In this document: in pieces, positions 33,765 to 45,156 of the stretch
How the letters are laid out: every line of letters begins with the position of its first letter
Position numbering within the stretch: position 1 is the first letter of the stretch
Assembly: GCF_010015585.1 (NCBI RefSeq)
Contig: NW_022985074.1
Span: 744,026 to 808,025, forward strand
DNA length: 64,000 bases
Direction: 5' to 3'
Source of the DNA: Eremomyces bilateralis CBS 781.70
Lineage: Eukaryota > Ascomycota > Dothideomycetes > Eremomycetales > Eremomycetaceae
Made by a program: the position numbers and the translations under genes
The notes under the pieces: generated by a model
Database searches by the model: none
Seen by the model: only the letters and a program-made list of their open reading frames with translations
What the model was told of the DNA's origin: nothing

Positions 33765-35823
33765 TCACCCCCGAAGTCTCTTCCTCTCTTTTCCAACGCC
33801 TTCATCAAGCTCACGCTTCATGGGCAGACTCGATGGCAGCTCCGGTTCATTGACTTGGCCATCCAATCCAGTCACTTTCCGCCTCATGTCCGGGGAAACG
33901 GATCCTCCGCGCTTCGTGCGACGCCATCTGTTGAATGGGCTTTGAGTGCGCGTCTTCTCGACCTGCAGTTTGTCGACGGCGTCGTTGATGGGAAACGCCT
34001 CGGCAGTGGTGGGCGTCTCCGCCGCGAGATGGGGAACGGTTGCGGGAGACTGCGGAATATCAGTGGCACGAGCGTCGATGTCCATCATATCATGGTCGGC
34101 TGGGACTGCAGGAGGATCCGAATCTTCGAAGATCGAAACGGGTTCTTTGGATTTCCTGCCACGACGACTCTTCCGCGTCGTCGGTACGGTTCGCTCATCA
34201 TCAGCCTCCGCGCCGGTCTCAGGCTCCAGGTCGACCGAGGGGGTCTTCTGAGCCGCTCGGCGGATCCGAGTAGATGCTCGAGTCGATGCCCGAGTGGATG
34301 CCCGAGCTTTCGGTTGAGCTTGAGGCCTGAAGGACGGAGACTGGTCGGGTTGGGTGAGGTTCGTCGAATGGGAGGAGGCAAAGGCAGACACGGAGAAGCT
34401 GACAGAAGCGGAACGCAGACTTTCGGTGTATTGGCGAACCGTTTCGTTGTCAACGTCCGTCAATGCCTCTTCGTCATTCTCGTCCACAGGCTCCACTGGA
34501 GTTGGCTCAACCGGGACACCTTCATCCTTCGTTTGGCCTCGTGCGGCCTTTGCGTTACTGGAAGAGGGTTCGTCATCGTTTGGGAAGAGTCGGCGTGCAA
34601 TGCGTTGGCTGGATCGAAGAAGTGGCCGGTCGGCGGCCGCTCCTGCGGAACGAGCGACGGTAGCACTCATGGGATATTCTTCCGCCAAAGCCTTGGCGTG
34701 GTTGTTGACGGTTTCCGGTGAAGAATCTGCGGCTCGAAGTCGAGAATCCTTCGAGACTCTTCCGGGGGTGGGCGAGGTCGGAGGTTGGCGGTCCGTGAAA
34801 GGTTTGAACGTCTTCTTCCCCCGGCTATGTAACAAGTCAGTGATGCGTCGCGAATTAAAGGATGGGGAGCGTGTGAATAACTTACAAGACGTAAATCAAT
34901 CCTTCGTTCCGTTGAACTGCTTCTTCCATTCGCTTCTCCTCTTCCACCTGATCCTTCGACTTCCTCTGGCTCCGGGTCTTGGGCGCTGGCTTCACTTCGA
35001 TCGCAGCAGACTCGTCCTTGGCGCGACTTATGAATGGGTTGTCCTCACTCCGGTCAAGCTCGGGTCGTCGCTCCTTGGGATCGGTGTAGACCTCGACGCC
35101 CTCGTTGTCTGCATCTGCCATATCAAGATCATCATTCCAACCGTCGAGCACAAACTTGCCTCGGCGACGGCGTGGTGGAGGCATTGCATCCTCTATTGTG
35201 GCAGTACGGCTTCCGAATAGCGGACGGGCCGCCGCCTGGATGGCTGAGCGGGGGACATCACGTTTGCGTGGAGTCCTGGCAGGCGTTGGGTAAACACCGG
35301 CTCCAGTGAAGGGTAGAAGTGAAGCTCCAGATTGATGACCACTAGGTTGCGGCATGCTGAAAACCTCTTTGTCTTCCTCCATTGTCTTGGCTGTCACACG
35401 TCGTGATTGTGTAGGCGACTTTGATTTGGAAGACTTGCTCGGCGAGGGGTGTGAATCAGAGTGGTGCGGTGAACCAGGAGGTGATAATTCAGAATATTCA
35501 GGTAGCTTGTGCTTTCGTTTGGAGGAGCGCACGGAAGTCGATGGAGTAGGTGTCGTTTGCCGCATATTGTTTCTTGCATATGATGAAAGTGAAAGTGAAG
35601 TGAAGTTGGAGCTTGTGTTAGGTGTGAGTTGGGAAAGTGATGTTGTCGGGGTAGAGGAATATTTGCTCTGTTGCGATGCAACTCGTGTGGATCGTCGTGG
35701 TGAATATGGCTCCCAGCGGTCATGTCGAGCGCCATGCAGAGGAGCCGGAGGGGTGTGGATGCGAGAGTGACGAGGAGGAGTATGAATTCGTGCTCGAGGC
35801 GGCGGTGTGCTGGGAGATGCCAT
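33765..35823 (-). CDS. Unidentified disordered, probably nuclear protein with many S/TP sites
   Basis: I do not recognise this 665-residue protein. Exons are 35823-34886 and 34824-33765. The join reads NEGLIYVFRGKKTFKPF, which looks like a short conserved motif. The chain is mostly disordered, with many SP and TP sites (for example YTPRRST-like and TPARTPRKR segments). A more ordered stretch lies at about 170-240 (FTGAGVYPTPARTPRKRD, then AARPLFGS and GKFVLDGWNDD). Several basic clusters could serve as nuclear signals. The second exon carries a threefold ASTR repeat (34265-34306). The S/TP density suggests a CDK-regulated nuclear protein, but this is inference only. It is divergent from DUO1. 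The ATG at 35823 is the first in frame. Confidence 0.75.
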
Positions 35824-36557
35824 AGTGAACTGAACCAACAGGACCGCTCGTCTCTTCTTCTTGGGTTCTGAACAAGTGACACCAACAAATGTTTGGATGA
35901 GGCTAAGATATGCGCACTGTCAGGAAAGGGATAAGGGAAGCGCTATATTTTGGTCCTCTGATCCGGATGAAGGAGATATGGGAGACTCAAGTCGACTGAG
36001 GAAAGGGGTGTAAGAGGCTAGACAGCATAAAGGGTAGAGCAATGGAATAACCAGAATAAACGTGCTATATCCAAATAGAGCATGAACCATGAACTGAAGG
36101 TAAAACTGGGAAGCGAAGTGAAAGGACGAGATGCTATGTCAGATGCATCATGGCTTCACTTGAGGGATGAGGTGGCTGGGAGGGTTGGTCAATTCCGGTT
36201 GGAGGTCGGTGCTTGTGATGTTTACTGGCCATGTGTGGCTGGGCTGTGGCGCACCATGTCCATCCTGTCACGTGTAAACAAACAAAATAGTATCACGTGC
36301 AATCCCTCTGTCCATGTCACGTGCATATGACTCTCCAGTACGTTCCTGCATCACGTCGGGATTTGTCCTTTGTGAAATTGTGAGTGCAATATCTCGGGTT
36401 GATCCACATATTGAGGTTCTTTATACGTATCCTCAGACTGCCCAAGCTCTTTAAACCTCAATTGGTCCATCTCGCTGGACAAGTTTGCAGATTGTAAAAG
36501 GATCCTTCCCATTCTTGGGTGGAGAGTTATACCTCAGCAACCGTTCAGCTCTCCACC
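35824..36557. promoter_or_regulatory. Bidirectional promoter with three evenly spaced TCACGTG boxes
   Basis: The cores CACGTG lie at 36269-36274, 36294-36299 and 36318-36323, each preceded by T, so the boxes are 25 and 24 bp apart. TCACGTG is the site of Cbf1-type bHLH factors in yeasts. The boxes are about 240-290 bp from the DUO1 start and 450-500 bp from the divergent gene. No other gene is seen in the interval. Confidence 0.55.
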
Positions 36558-37166
36558 ATGGATTCGGAACCGGACTCTCCCACCGACCATCTCTTCGACA
36601 GTCCTCCTCCCCACCCCCCCTCTTCCAAAACCTCGAAACCGTCCCCCGCAACCGATCCCAGTCCCACAAACCCTCAACCACGGTCCGCATCTACACGCTA
36701 CTCCGACGCCGAAGCGCGGGACGCCTCCCTCAAAACCGAGCTGCAGTCCCTCCGCCGTGTCAACGCCACCCTCGACGCGCTCATCGCCTCCTTACGCACC
36801 GCCAAAGGCAACATGTCGACCCTGTCCGGCACCCTCGCCTCCAGCACCACGTTGCTGGACTCGTATTCCCGCATCCTCAGCCTGACGGAGCACCATAACC
36901 GATTGATCCTGGATCCGCGATGGGACGGCGCGAGCGGGGACGTCGCAGAGATGGAGCGGGAGGAGGAGGCGAAGCTCGAGCGGGAGCGGGAGCGGTCGAG
37001 GATAGAGCAGCGGAGGAGGGAGGAGGAGGAACGGAGGAGGGAGGAGGCAGAGCAGAGAAGGTTAGTTGGGGCGAGTAGTAGAGGGAGGGGTGCAAGTGGA
37101 ATCGGGCGAGGTGGAATATCAAGCGGAATCGGGAGAGGGGTACGCGGAAGGGGGAGGGCGGCATAG
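36558..37166 (+). CDS. DUO1: DASH (Dam1) complex subunit Duo1
   Basis: Core subunit of the fungal DASH ring, which couples kinetochores to microtubule plus ends. Single exon, 202 residues. A Pro/Ser-rich N-terminal tail precedes the conserved domain starting RYSDAEARDASLKTELQSL and continuing through AKGNMSTLSGT, STTLLDSYSRILSLTEHHNR and LILDPRWDGASGDVA. The C-terminal part is a highly charged helix of RRREEEE repeats, then an Arg/Gly-rich tail. This layout matches filamentous-fungal Duo1 closely. The start is in a CCACCATGG context. A GTTAGT at about 37060 could be read as a donor, but the frame through it continues into a Duo1-like RG tail, so no intron is assumed. Confidence 0.9.
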   Translation: MDSEPDSPTDHLFDSPPPHPPSSKTSKPSPATDPSPTNPQPRSASTRYSDAEARDASLKTELQSLRRVNATLDALIASLRTAKGNMSTLSGTLASSTTLLDSYSRILSLTEHHNRLILDPRWDGASGDVAEMEREEEAKLERERERSRIEQRRREEEERRREEAEQRRLVGASSRGRGASGIGRGGISSGIGRGVRGRGRAA

Positions 37167-37584
37167 AAGAGGCATCGCAGAGTTGGCAACCTCTACGCGT
37201 TGTCATGGCGGATGGCGTTTATATTTTGGAGAGCAGTGCATGATACCCAACCCTTTGAGCCTTTGCAGAATCGAACGGACCTGGAATGGGAGCGTCCAGT
37301 CCGAAATTACATGGAACGGAATAGTCGTCAAATTCACGTCGATGGAACAATGGCGTGCACGATAAAATATGTCATTTTTAATGACAATGACGCACTGAAT
37401 CTCCCAAAGGAAGAATATCCACCGTGACCCCTAACGATGGCTTAACGACCATGCATACGCCCATACGTATTGCGGTCGACACTAAACCATGTGATGCGCA
37501 GGCATGTAGCGACCAGCTGATCAAACCCTGCCTGAAAACCCCTTCCACGAACCCATCGGGGAACCCGTACGGATCCCATCTACG
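37167..37584. other. Intergenic: convergent 3' flanks of DUO1 and NST1
   Basis: 420 bp, AT-richer than the flanking genes, with no supportable gene or repeat. Confidence 0.6.
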
Positions 37585-40500
37585 TTACATCCCTTGCGAT
37601 CCATCTCCTCCGCTCGGCGATCGGCCTAATCCCCCAATGCGACTATCGAATCCAAATGACCCCGTGCCAACATTCCTCTGCAGGCCAAGTCCCGCGCCCG
37701 GTGCCATGCCCGGCGCGAGGGGCGCTCCGAACGAGTGATTCGGTCCTGCTCCGAGTCCCGGTGCAGCTCCGAGTCCCGCTAAGGGGGAACCCACGCCGAG
37801 TCCAGGGAGCGGGCTCGTTGAATCCGGTTCCCACTTGACGAACGTCCGCTGATCCTCGCCGGGTCCGATCCAGGCGATGCTGGCCGCGTCGTCCTCGGTC
37901 CGGAGCTGGAACGTTCCGCCACCGTTGTTCGAATCGCCTTCGGTTTCAAAGATCTGCATAAGTTCCTTATGTGTGACCTGGCCAATCTCGGGAGGTTGTG
38001 AGCTTTGGACGGCGGCGTACACATCTCGGACTTCGTGGTAGCCATCAATCTTCTTGGCAGCCGCGGAACCAGGACTCTCGGCCACGCCCGGAGCCGTGGA
38101 TCGTCGGGGTGCTGCAGCGGACAGTGTTCGACACGCTTGGCAGGCAAGAAGGCGGATGGTGACAGGTCGAGAGCTACGATGGTGAGATGGGGCTGGCCAA
38201 GGGTTGCCGGGACTCGCTCCCCAAGCACTCGAGCCCGTCAATCCGGACATGAGCCCTGCAGAGCCGAAGGAATTGGCAAGCGGGGGCGTGCTCCAGACCG
38301 TCGATCCGGGGATTTGAGCCCCTGGTGGCGATGGCTCACGACCGAACATCGTTGGCATCTGGTACATGCCGGGTCGGCTGTCTTGACGGCCAATGGGAGG
38401 AATACTCGGACGCCGACCACTTGACGGGCCCGGATATGGATCATCTACATCATCGAGCAATGCAGAGCTACCGAGGTGCCGAGACAAATCATCAATCGGA
38501 TCAGTCGAAAGAGACTTATGTTCGTGCTCGTGCGGCTTCACACTGGACGGTCTCTGGATAGGAGCGGGTCGTGAAATTGGTTGCGCCAAAGACTGTGAAG
38601 CCCCTGGTGGACCATCATACGAACCCGACGGCTGGCGAGAATGAGGCTGAGGGATGTCCTTCCCTATGCCGGGGGGTCCGAATGCGTTGAAATTTACAGG
38701 CCCAGACATGGGAGGAAGTGGACTGGGAAATCCGGGCGGAGGCTCAAATGCACGAGAACCGGGCATCGGTGGCTGCATAGGATGGTGCAACCCCGGAGGT
38801 CCTTGGCCAGGCATCCCATAAGGAGGCATCGGGCGAAACTGAGGTCCCATCGGGAGTTGATGGGTGGTGAAAGGTGATACGTTCGGACCCCCGTGCGGGA
38901 TTGGGCTGATTCCCTGCCCTGGAGACAGTTGAGGTTGACCGGTAGGGCCAAACGTCGTAGGAATTCCAAACCCAGATGCTGCCTGAGATACAGGAAGACC
39001 CGGAGGGGAAGCCAGTGTTCGAGGTGGGGAAGAAGGGTGAGAACTCGAGAGCGGGACCTGTTGTTGACTGGGCCTTTGGAGAATAGACCTTGGTGTTGGA
39101 ACCGGATGAGATGCAGCTGCATTATTCGGAGATGCCGACTTCGACGTGGCTGACGAGATATTCGGTGTTTTAGGCGGAGTTACATGACTACCCGGCTGTG
39201 AGCCTTGCCTTGCTCGCAGACCAGGCGTAGGAACCTTCCCCATGACTGGAGTTGCGACCGGAACGGCGGGGGAAGCATAACCGGAGGGCTGTTTGTGAAG
39301 GCCCGGTGGTATTGCGACGGCAGGTTGAGTAGGTCTTTTGGATGCTTGGGCCTGCAGGTTAGCTTGCGATAGTTGCGATGCTTGGTTCGCGCCCTTCCGG
39401 TTGTGGACCGTCTGGGCTTGAGCCTGCGCCGCAGCCTCCAATCGTAAAGGGGCCTCCTTCGCTTGACGTTCGAACTCCGCTTGGTGCAAGGCATCCCGTT
39501 GTTTGCGTCCCTTCTCCTCCTGGAGCTTCCTCTCCCGGGCCTCCTTTTCACGGGCTTCACGCTCGTCGCGTTCCCTTTTCTTGGCATCGTCTTTGGCCTT
39601 TTTCTCCAGGGCCTTGGCTTCCGCTTGCTTTCGTTGTGCTTCCAGCTGCCGCTCTTTCTCCTCTTGTTGTCGCCGAAGCCGCTCCGCCTCTTTCTTTAGT
39701 CTCTCCTCCTCTTGGGCTTTCTTCTCCGCTTCCTTCTTCCTCTTCTGTTCTTCCCGCTTCTTTCGTTGCTCTTCGGCTTTCTGGGCTTCGGCGGCCTTGG
39801 CTGCGGCTTCTTCCGCTGCTTTCTCGGCCTCGCGTCGAGCCTTCTCTTCAGCCTTGGCCTGCTTCTGCTGGAGCTTCTTGTCTTTGCGCTTTTGGGCGTC
39901 GCGAGCTTTCTTGGCGTCCCGCTCCGCACCCATACGCTCCTCCTCCTGGATCTCCTCGAGGAGTTTCTGCTGTCGCTCCTGGGCCACTTTCTCGCGGTAC
40001 GCGGTGAGGACTCGCTGCTCAAACATCCGGGCGGCGAAGATCTGGAACATGCGGCGGCCTTCTTCCATACGCTGCTCTTCGGTCATGGCATCCTAATTCC
40101 CGGTCAGAACCCTCTTCGTTTCAATGGGGGCGTTCACAAACCATCTCCTCATCCTCCTCGTACTCCTCGTCTTCGCTGTACTCCTCTTCTTCTTCCTCGT
40201 CGTACTCTTCGTCGTCGGGAGGATAAGCGTGAGTATGGGCCCCATGAGAATGCATCATGTTCGCGGCAGCATGGATTGCCTCCTCTTCGCGTTGCATCCG
40301 TCGTTCGGCGAGCTGCTCCATCATTTCGATGAATTTCTTGCCATCGTTTTTCAGCAAATCGTCGGCAACGGTCAGTATGCCCCCTGCTGCAAATCGGATT
40401 AACTCTCCGCCCGACATTGTGTTGGGAGTCCACTATACCTTTCACGGTCAAGCTGTTCCCAAAGTTCAGGAAGTCGGCGGCGGGACCACGAGGTATCTCT

Positions 40501-41504
40501 TCGGAGACATCGTCACTATACTCGTCGTAATCTTCGTCGCTGTACTCCTCCTCTTCCAGATCATCTTCTTCCTCGTCCTCCTCGTCCTCCTCGTCCTCCT
40601 CATCAAGCTCGTCGTCGACGAGATCGACCTGCGAGGCACCGGGGGTTGCATGGTCGATCAGACGATGCATGCGATCGGGCGGCAACCTGGCATGTTGTTG
40701 GCCATTCTGTCTCACCTGAGGGGGTGCGGGCAGGCCGTTGCTTGGGATGTGCTGGTGATGTGCGTACTGTTCAAGCTCATCATAATATGCGTCATATAGC
40801 ACTTCCAGCTCCTCCTCGATGGCGACGCGCTTTCGACCACAAACCGTGCAGCTGCAGGAATGCTTCTGCTGCTCCTTCATCTTCCGCATGACCGCGTCTT
40901 TCTCGATCTTAACCAGTGACTTCCGCTCGTCCTCGCCGAGAGAGAGCCAAAACTCCTTGATTCGCTCCCGCTCTTCTTGCGTGGACGTGTTCCAGATGCG
41001 GTCCTTGGTTTTAGCGTGTTTGGGTCGAAGAGCATCGGACGAGGAAGGGCCAGATAGAGTCGAGACAATCCCATGGGTATGAGGCCCATCAACGGCAGAG
41101 GCTCCGGATTTCGACTTTTTCTTCTTCTTAGATTTCTTCTTCGCCCCATTCGTCGCCTCGCCCGTGTGACCGTTCGGTAGAGCGGACGGGAACCGGGGGT
41201 CCCTTGGCAGGTCGGCGTCGCTGTAGTAAACGTCATCCGGCCCCCCAGGTTGTCCTTGATAATCCAGGTCGGCGTCATCGAATTCCTCTGCACCATGATC
41301 CGTATCTGGCATCGGAGGAGACCGTAAGTGCGCTCCCTGTGACACATGGGCGGCGTTCGGCAAACCACCGGTCGGCCGACCTTGCTCGGCCGCTTGTTTG
41401 GCGGCCTGCTTCGCTCGACGCTTCTGTTTCTTCCGGTTGACGATAGGGGGGATGGACGAGGCAGAGCCAGCGACGGCTCCATTGTTTACTGAGTTTCCCG
41501 GCAT
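37585..41504 (-). CDS. NST1: Stress response protein Nst1
   Basis: Fungal cytoplasmic protein first linked to salt tolerance in yeast; its molecular role is poorly defined. The model has exons 41504-40439, 40386-40142 and 40092-37585, about 1272 residues. The N-terminal part has a [11 protein letters not shown] run, then [21 protein letters not shown] and [10 protein letters not shown], both family marks. A long acidic tract precedes the first intron and a second one closes exon 2. The central third is a very long charged helix rich in Lys, Glu, Ala and Arg (about 490-640). The rest is Pro/Gln/Gly-rich. The C-terminal part has [16 protein letters not shown], as in other Nst1 proteins. The first intron ends in a tandem CAGCAG acceptor. 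The start is divergent from the Rho2-type gene. Confidence 0.9.
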
Positions 41505-42650
41505 CGGGTCCCAAGATGAGGTCGTCTTGGGAGGTTTGCGGGGTGGGTGGATGGAGAGCTGCGATAGCAGAGGTCGCGGAAGTGGTCAGCCCTTCTTCCA
41601 AAGCCACTGGTGACCTGGTCAATAAGCTCGAAAGTCATCCAACGGCGAGTGTGAGTGGCGCGTGGCGGTCTAGCGGAGTCGGTAGCGATATGATGTCGAG
41701 GATAACTAGCCCTTTTCCCAGAAGTGAGTCGATTGTCAGGGCTCTCAGGACCGAAGCAGACGCGTGGACAGCTCCAGAGCGGTGGAAGAGCGGATGGAAT
41801 CGACGGAGACTTCAGCAAGGCAATGCTCGAGGAATCGGATACGGGGAAGTAAAGTGGTGGATGTTTAAACTCTACAGGAGAGAAACGTGAATTGCCCGCA
41901 GAGACCAGAGAGCGTTGGTTATGCAGGTTCGGTCTTGGCGAAAACCGGCAGGGCAGCGGCGGTGCAAGCAATGGGTGGTTCCTGCCCTGCACTGTTGGAT
42001 TTAAGGCGTCAAGGCATCACTCTATCAGACACCACTCTATCAGAAATTCGGAATTCAGACATCACTCTGCACTCACGTGATCTGGCACTACCATCCTTGC
42101 ACAGCCACACTTCTCACTCACCAGGCCACCACAGCCGCAGCTCAACCCCGACTCCCCGAGTCCCCGACAGTGAGACACAACAGTGAGACCACCACCACCG
42201 CTGCCACCACCACTGACTAGACGCCATTCTAAACTTCCTTCTCCCTCCATCTCAACCTCACCCACCGAACGCTTTTCCCACTCCGCTTCCTTTCCCTATT
42301 CCTTCCCCTTCGTGCTGGCGACGGAGCGATCAATCTCTGCTGGTCCCAGGATCCCGCCTCAGCAATTGCCATTGTCTCTCACAGCTTACAGCCTGTCGAC
42401 CAGGGCTTGGAACCGTTGATCATCGAGACAACATCCCGATTCCCCACCCTACCCAATCTTCCCCGACTCCGACCACGATCGCGATCCGAAGACGACTCGA
42501 CGACCGAACTCCTGGACGCTTTCACGACGACGTGACAGGCTGTCCATTCTCCCCGTGCGGAAACCCGTGCAGCTAGGCATCGATCATCGGTTCGAGTCCT
42601 CAACGTCAGCTAAGGCGGAACCCTCGGAATACACATCCTCAACCGGCGAT
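41505..42650. promoter_or_regulatory. Divergent intergenic region NST1 / Rho2-type GTPase
   Basis: 1.1 kb with both promoters and a long leader before the GTPase. A 12-bp direct repeat (CACTCTATCAGA) lies at 42018-42029 and 42033-42044, and a TCACGTGA box spans 42073-42080. From 42180 on the sequence is pyrimidine-rich leader. No gene was recognised. Confidence 0.5.
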
Positions 42651-43772
42651 ATGGCACAGAATGGGGAAACGGTGATGAGGAGGTAAGTTTGCAGAAGGTC
42701 ATAATCTCCTTCAAACTTCAATCACGCCGAACATATCCACCGCATCCCAATATCCAACCCTTTCTTCCCTGTGGCGCTGTTGTGTCACTTCCAGTGCAGG
42801 AGTTCGAATGTCGCACGTATCAGGATGCCTACTACCAGTCCCTCCTTTCTTCCCCCATCCCTCTCTCCCAGCCTTGGGAAGTGTAAACTACCTTCTTTTC
42901 TCCTCTTTCGATTTTCTCGCGGTCGCCAAACCGGTTTTAGGATGATGTCGCCAAAAATAGTATACCGATTGGAACCCCTGCCGCGCTATTCCGTCACTTT
43001 GTCGATTCGGTGTCTTGCTTCCAAATAGACTTGACACAAGTTCTCAGGACTATTACCGATGCCCACTTACTAACCCGACTGCTTGTTCAGGAAACTAGTC
43101 ATCATTGGAGACGGAGCCTGTGGGAAGACAAGTTTACTCAGTGTGTTCACATTAGGTTATTTTCCACCGGTATGGCGAGATACCTCATATTCATATGGAT
43201 CGACTGGCTAACAATAGTCGGTAGAGATATGTATGTAGACTCAATAGCCTAGCCGCATGCAGCAGTCCATACTCATCCGCGACCAGGTTCCCACCGTCTT
43301 CGAAAACTACGTTACAGACTGCCGTGTCGATGGAAAATCAGTGCAGCTCGCTCTCTGGGATACCGCCGGGCAAGAAGACTACGAGCGACTCCGACCGTTA
43401 GCATACTCCAAAGCCCATGTCCTCCTCATTGGCTTCAGCGTTGACTCTCCCGACTCACTCGAGAACGTCAAGGCGAAATGGGCTGAAGAGGCCCGAGAAC
43501 GATGCCCGGGAGTCCCGATTATACTGGTTGGTCTGAAGAAAGATCTAAGAGACGACCCGCTCGCGCAGGAAGATATGCGCAAGAAGAGCCTACGGTTTGT
43601 GACGGCGAAAGACGGAAGCGAAATGAAAGACCTCATCGGCGCCCGGAAATATCTGGAGTGCAGCAGCTTGACTGGAGATGGCGTGGACGATGTGTTCGAG
43701 GCCGCGACACGAGCCGCCTTGATTGCTGGGGACGAAGGGAAGGGCCGGCCCGGGTGCTGCGTCATTCTGTGA
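42651..43772 (+). CDS. rho2: Rho-family GTPase, Rho2 type
   Basis: Membrane-bound small GTPase; Rho2 proteins act in cell polarity and wall synthesis upstream of protein kinase C. The model has exons 42651-42682, 43091-43169, 43225-43230 and 43287-43772, 200 residues. The P loop GDGACGKTS, the switch II region [25 protein letters not shown] and ECSSL are present. The tail CCVIL is a CAAX box with Leu, predicting geranylgeranylation, and the extra Cys may be palmitoylated. Switch I needs two residues between YFPP and VPTVFENY. They are supplied by a 6-nt exon (AGATAT, Arg-Tyr) flanked by TAG and GTATGT, with a CTAAC branch site before it. The 408-bp first intron lies after codon 10. Assignment to Rho2 rather than another Rho rests on [18 protein letters not shown] and is moderately sure. 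Confidence 0.88.
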
Positions 43773-44445
43773 ACACTGAATCCAGCCACCGGGCCATACG
43801 ATGCAAACGACGAGCAACTCCGTCCGCTAAGTATCACTTCGACTCTCACGGTTCCGGCGTTTCTCGTCCCATTCCCTTTGTTCGTCTTTGCATTCAATCG
43901 GCGTTCATGCGACATTGCGGGCGTCCTTTGGAGTTTGGATCGGCCGAAACGACTTCCTGATGAGCTGCTCTTGACCTCCACCACGATTCAGGGGTTCGTG
44001 CTAGGCGATGGTTTAGTGGGGGTGGAAAAGGAATTGGGATTTGGAAATCTCGAAAGACTGATTTGTCACAGCGGGCAGGCCCATAGTTCGATGCTTCGCC
44101 ATCGACCTTTCTCCAATGGTGCTCCTAATGTTCCTCTTCTGTTTCGTCCAGCGGAAAACTAATGATGTCGGGGAAGGTAGCGGGGTCGGAGCCTTCGAAA
44201 AGCACATGTATCTATTATACAGTTGTGAATACATGGTGGTATCTTTTGAAATGTATGCATGCAAGTTGACCACATGATACTTCCATAGCCATACGTACAG
44301 TTAATCGCAGCCGCTGCAATGGATCCTTTCAGCAAGAATCCCATCCACCAGAGTCTCGGATGTAAAAGGGTTTGGCATCCTTATGACCATATCGGCGAAG
44401 ATAGTGAGAGGAAATATATCTCTTCGAAATCGGTCCCAAACTTTC
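43773..44445. other. Intergenic: convergent 3' flanks
   Basis: 670 bp between the GTPase stop and the mL40 stop. The open frames here are antisense or unconserved. No RNA gene was seen. Confidence 0.6.
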
Positions 44446-45156
44446 CTAAGGTCGTTTCCACCCAATATTCCACCCATCACGGCTCGGATAATCAGTAAGC
44501 GGCCTCGCATACTCAATCGGGAACCCTTTCCACACATCCTGCTTCTTCATCGCCTTCCGATACAACCTCCCCACCTCCTTTCCTGTCGGCCTCGCCCGGA
44601 CCTGTTCGCGCGTCTCCGCCTCGCCGCCCTCATCCTCAATCACCCCCGGCGTCGCGTCCGACAACGGCGCGCGGTTGCCCAGCTCGTCCATGTGTCGTAG
44701 TTCTTCGCATGCGTCGCGCATGCTGTGGTAAAGCCGTTGCAGTTCGCGTTCCCGAGCTTCGCGCTGCTGGCGGCGGTAGAGTTGCCAGGCGCGGTGGATG
44801 GTCCAGTGTCTGAGGTAACGGGAACGGCCGAAGCGGAGAGGTCGGGGGGTTTGGGGGTGCATGAGATGGTAGCGGAGCTCGGCTGTAAGCGATGTCAGTG
44901 ACCGGAGCGCTACGAAGGGACGGATGGGGGGAAACTTACTAATCCGCTTATCCTTTTTGGGCCTCTCTTTCTTGCGAGCGAGGAGGGTGGCGGATGTCGA
45001 GAATGGAGAGACTTGAGGCTGAAAGGGCATTATTTGATAGCGAGCGCAATACATTGACTGTGGAATCCATTGTCGTGGATGAGGAGTTGATCTCGATATG
45101 GCCTGTAATGAGCCAAACCATTGGCGAAGGAGGGAAGGCGTTGACATCTTGAACAT
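44446..45156 (-). CDS. MRPL28: Mitochondrial large-subunit ribosomal protein mL40 (Mrpl28)
   Basis: Protein of the mitochondrial ribosome large subunit. The model has exons 45156-44940 and 44882-44446, 217 residues. The first 55 residues are Arg/Ser/Gln-rich and lack acids, a typical mitochondrial presequence. LARKKERPKKDKRI begins the mature part. ELRYHLMHPQTPRPLRF, RHWTIHRAWQLYRRQQ and YHSMRDACEELRHMDE are family hallmarks, as is GRLYRKAMKKQDVWKGFPIE near the end. The 57-bp intron (GTAAGT...CTTACAG) has a length divisible by three and no in-frame stop, so an intron-retained frame also exists; conservation supports splicing. ATG at 45147 is an alternative start three codons in. Confidence 0.88.
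   Translation of the reverse strand: MFKMSTPSLLRQWFGSLQAISRSTPHPRQWIPQSMYCARYQIMPFQPQVSPFSTSATLLARKKERPKKDKRISKFPPIRPFVALRSLTSLTAELRYHLMHPQTPRPLRFGRSRYLRHWTIHRAWQLYRRQQREARERELQRLYHSMRDACEELRHMDELGNRAPLSDATPGVIEDEGGEAETREQVRARPTGKEVGRLYRKAMKKQDVWKGFPIEYARPLTDYPSRDGWNIGWKRP

Noticed and set aside
33765-35823. Assignment of the unknown S/TP-rich protein to Whi5/Nrm1-type repressors
   Set aside because: Only the general composition and TP-rich motifs agree; no diagnostic motif could be matched.
37060-37166. Possible intron (GTTAGT) near the DUO1 C-terminus
   Set aside because: The unspliced frame continues into an Arg/Gly-rich tail typical of Duo1, so no intron is needed.
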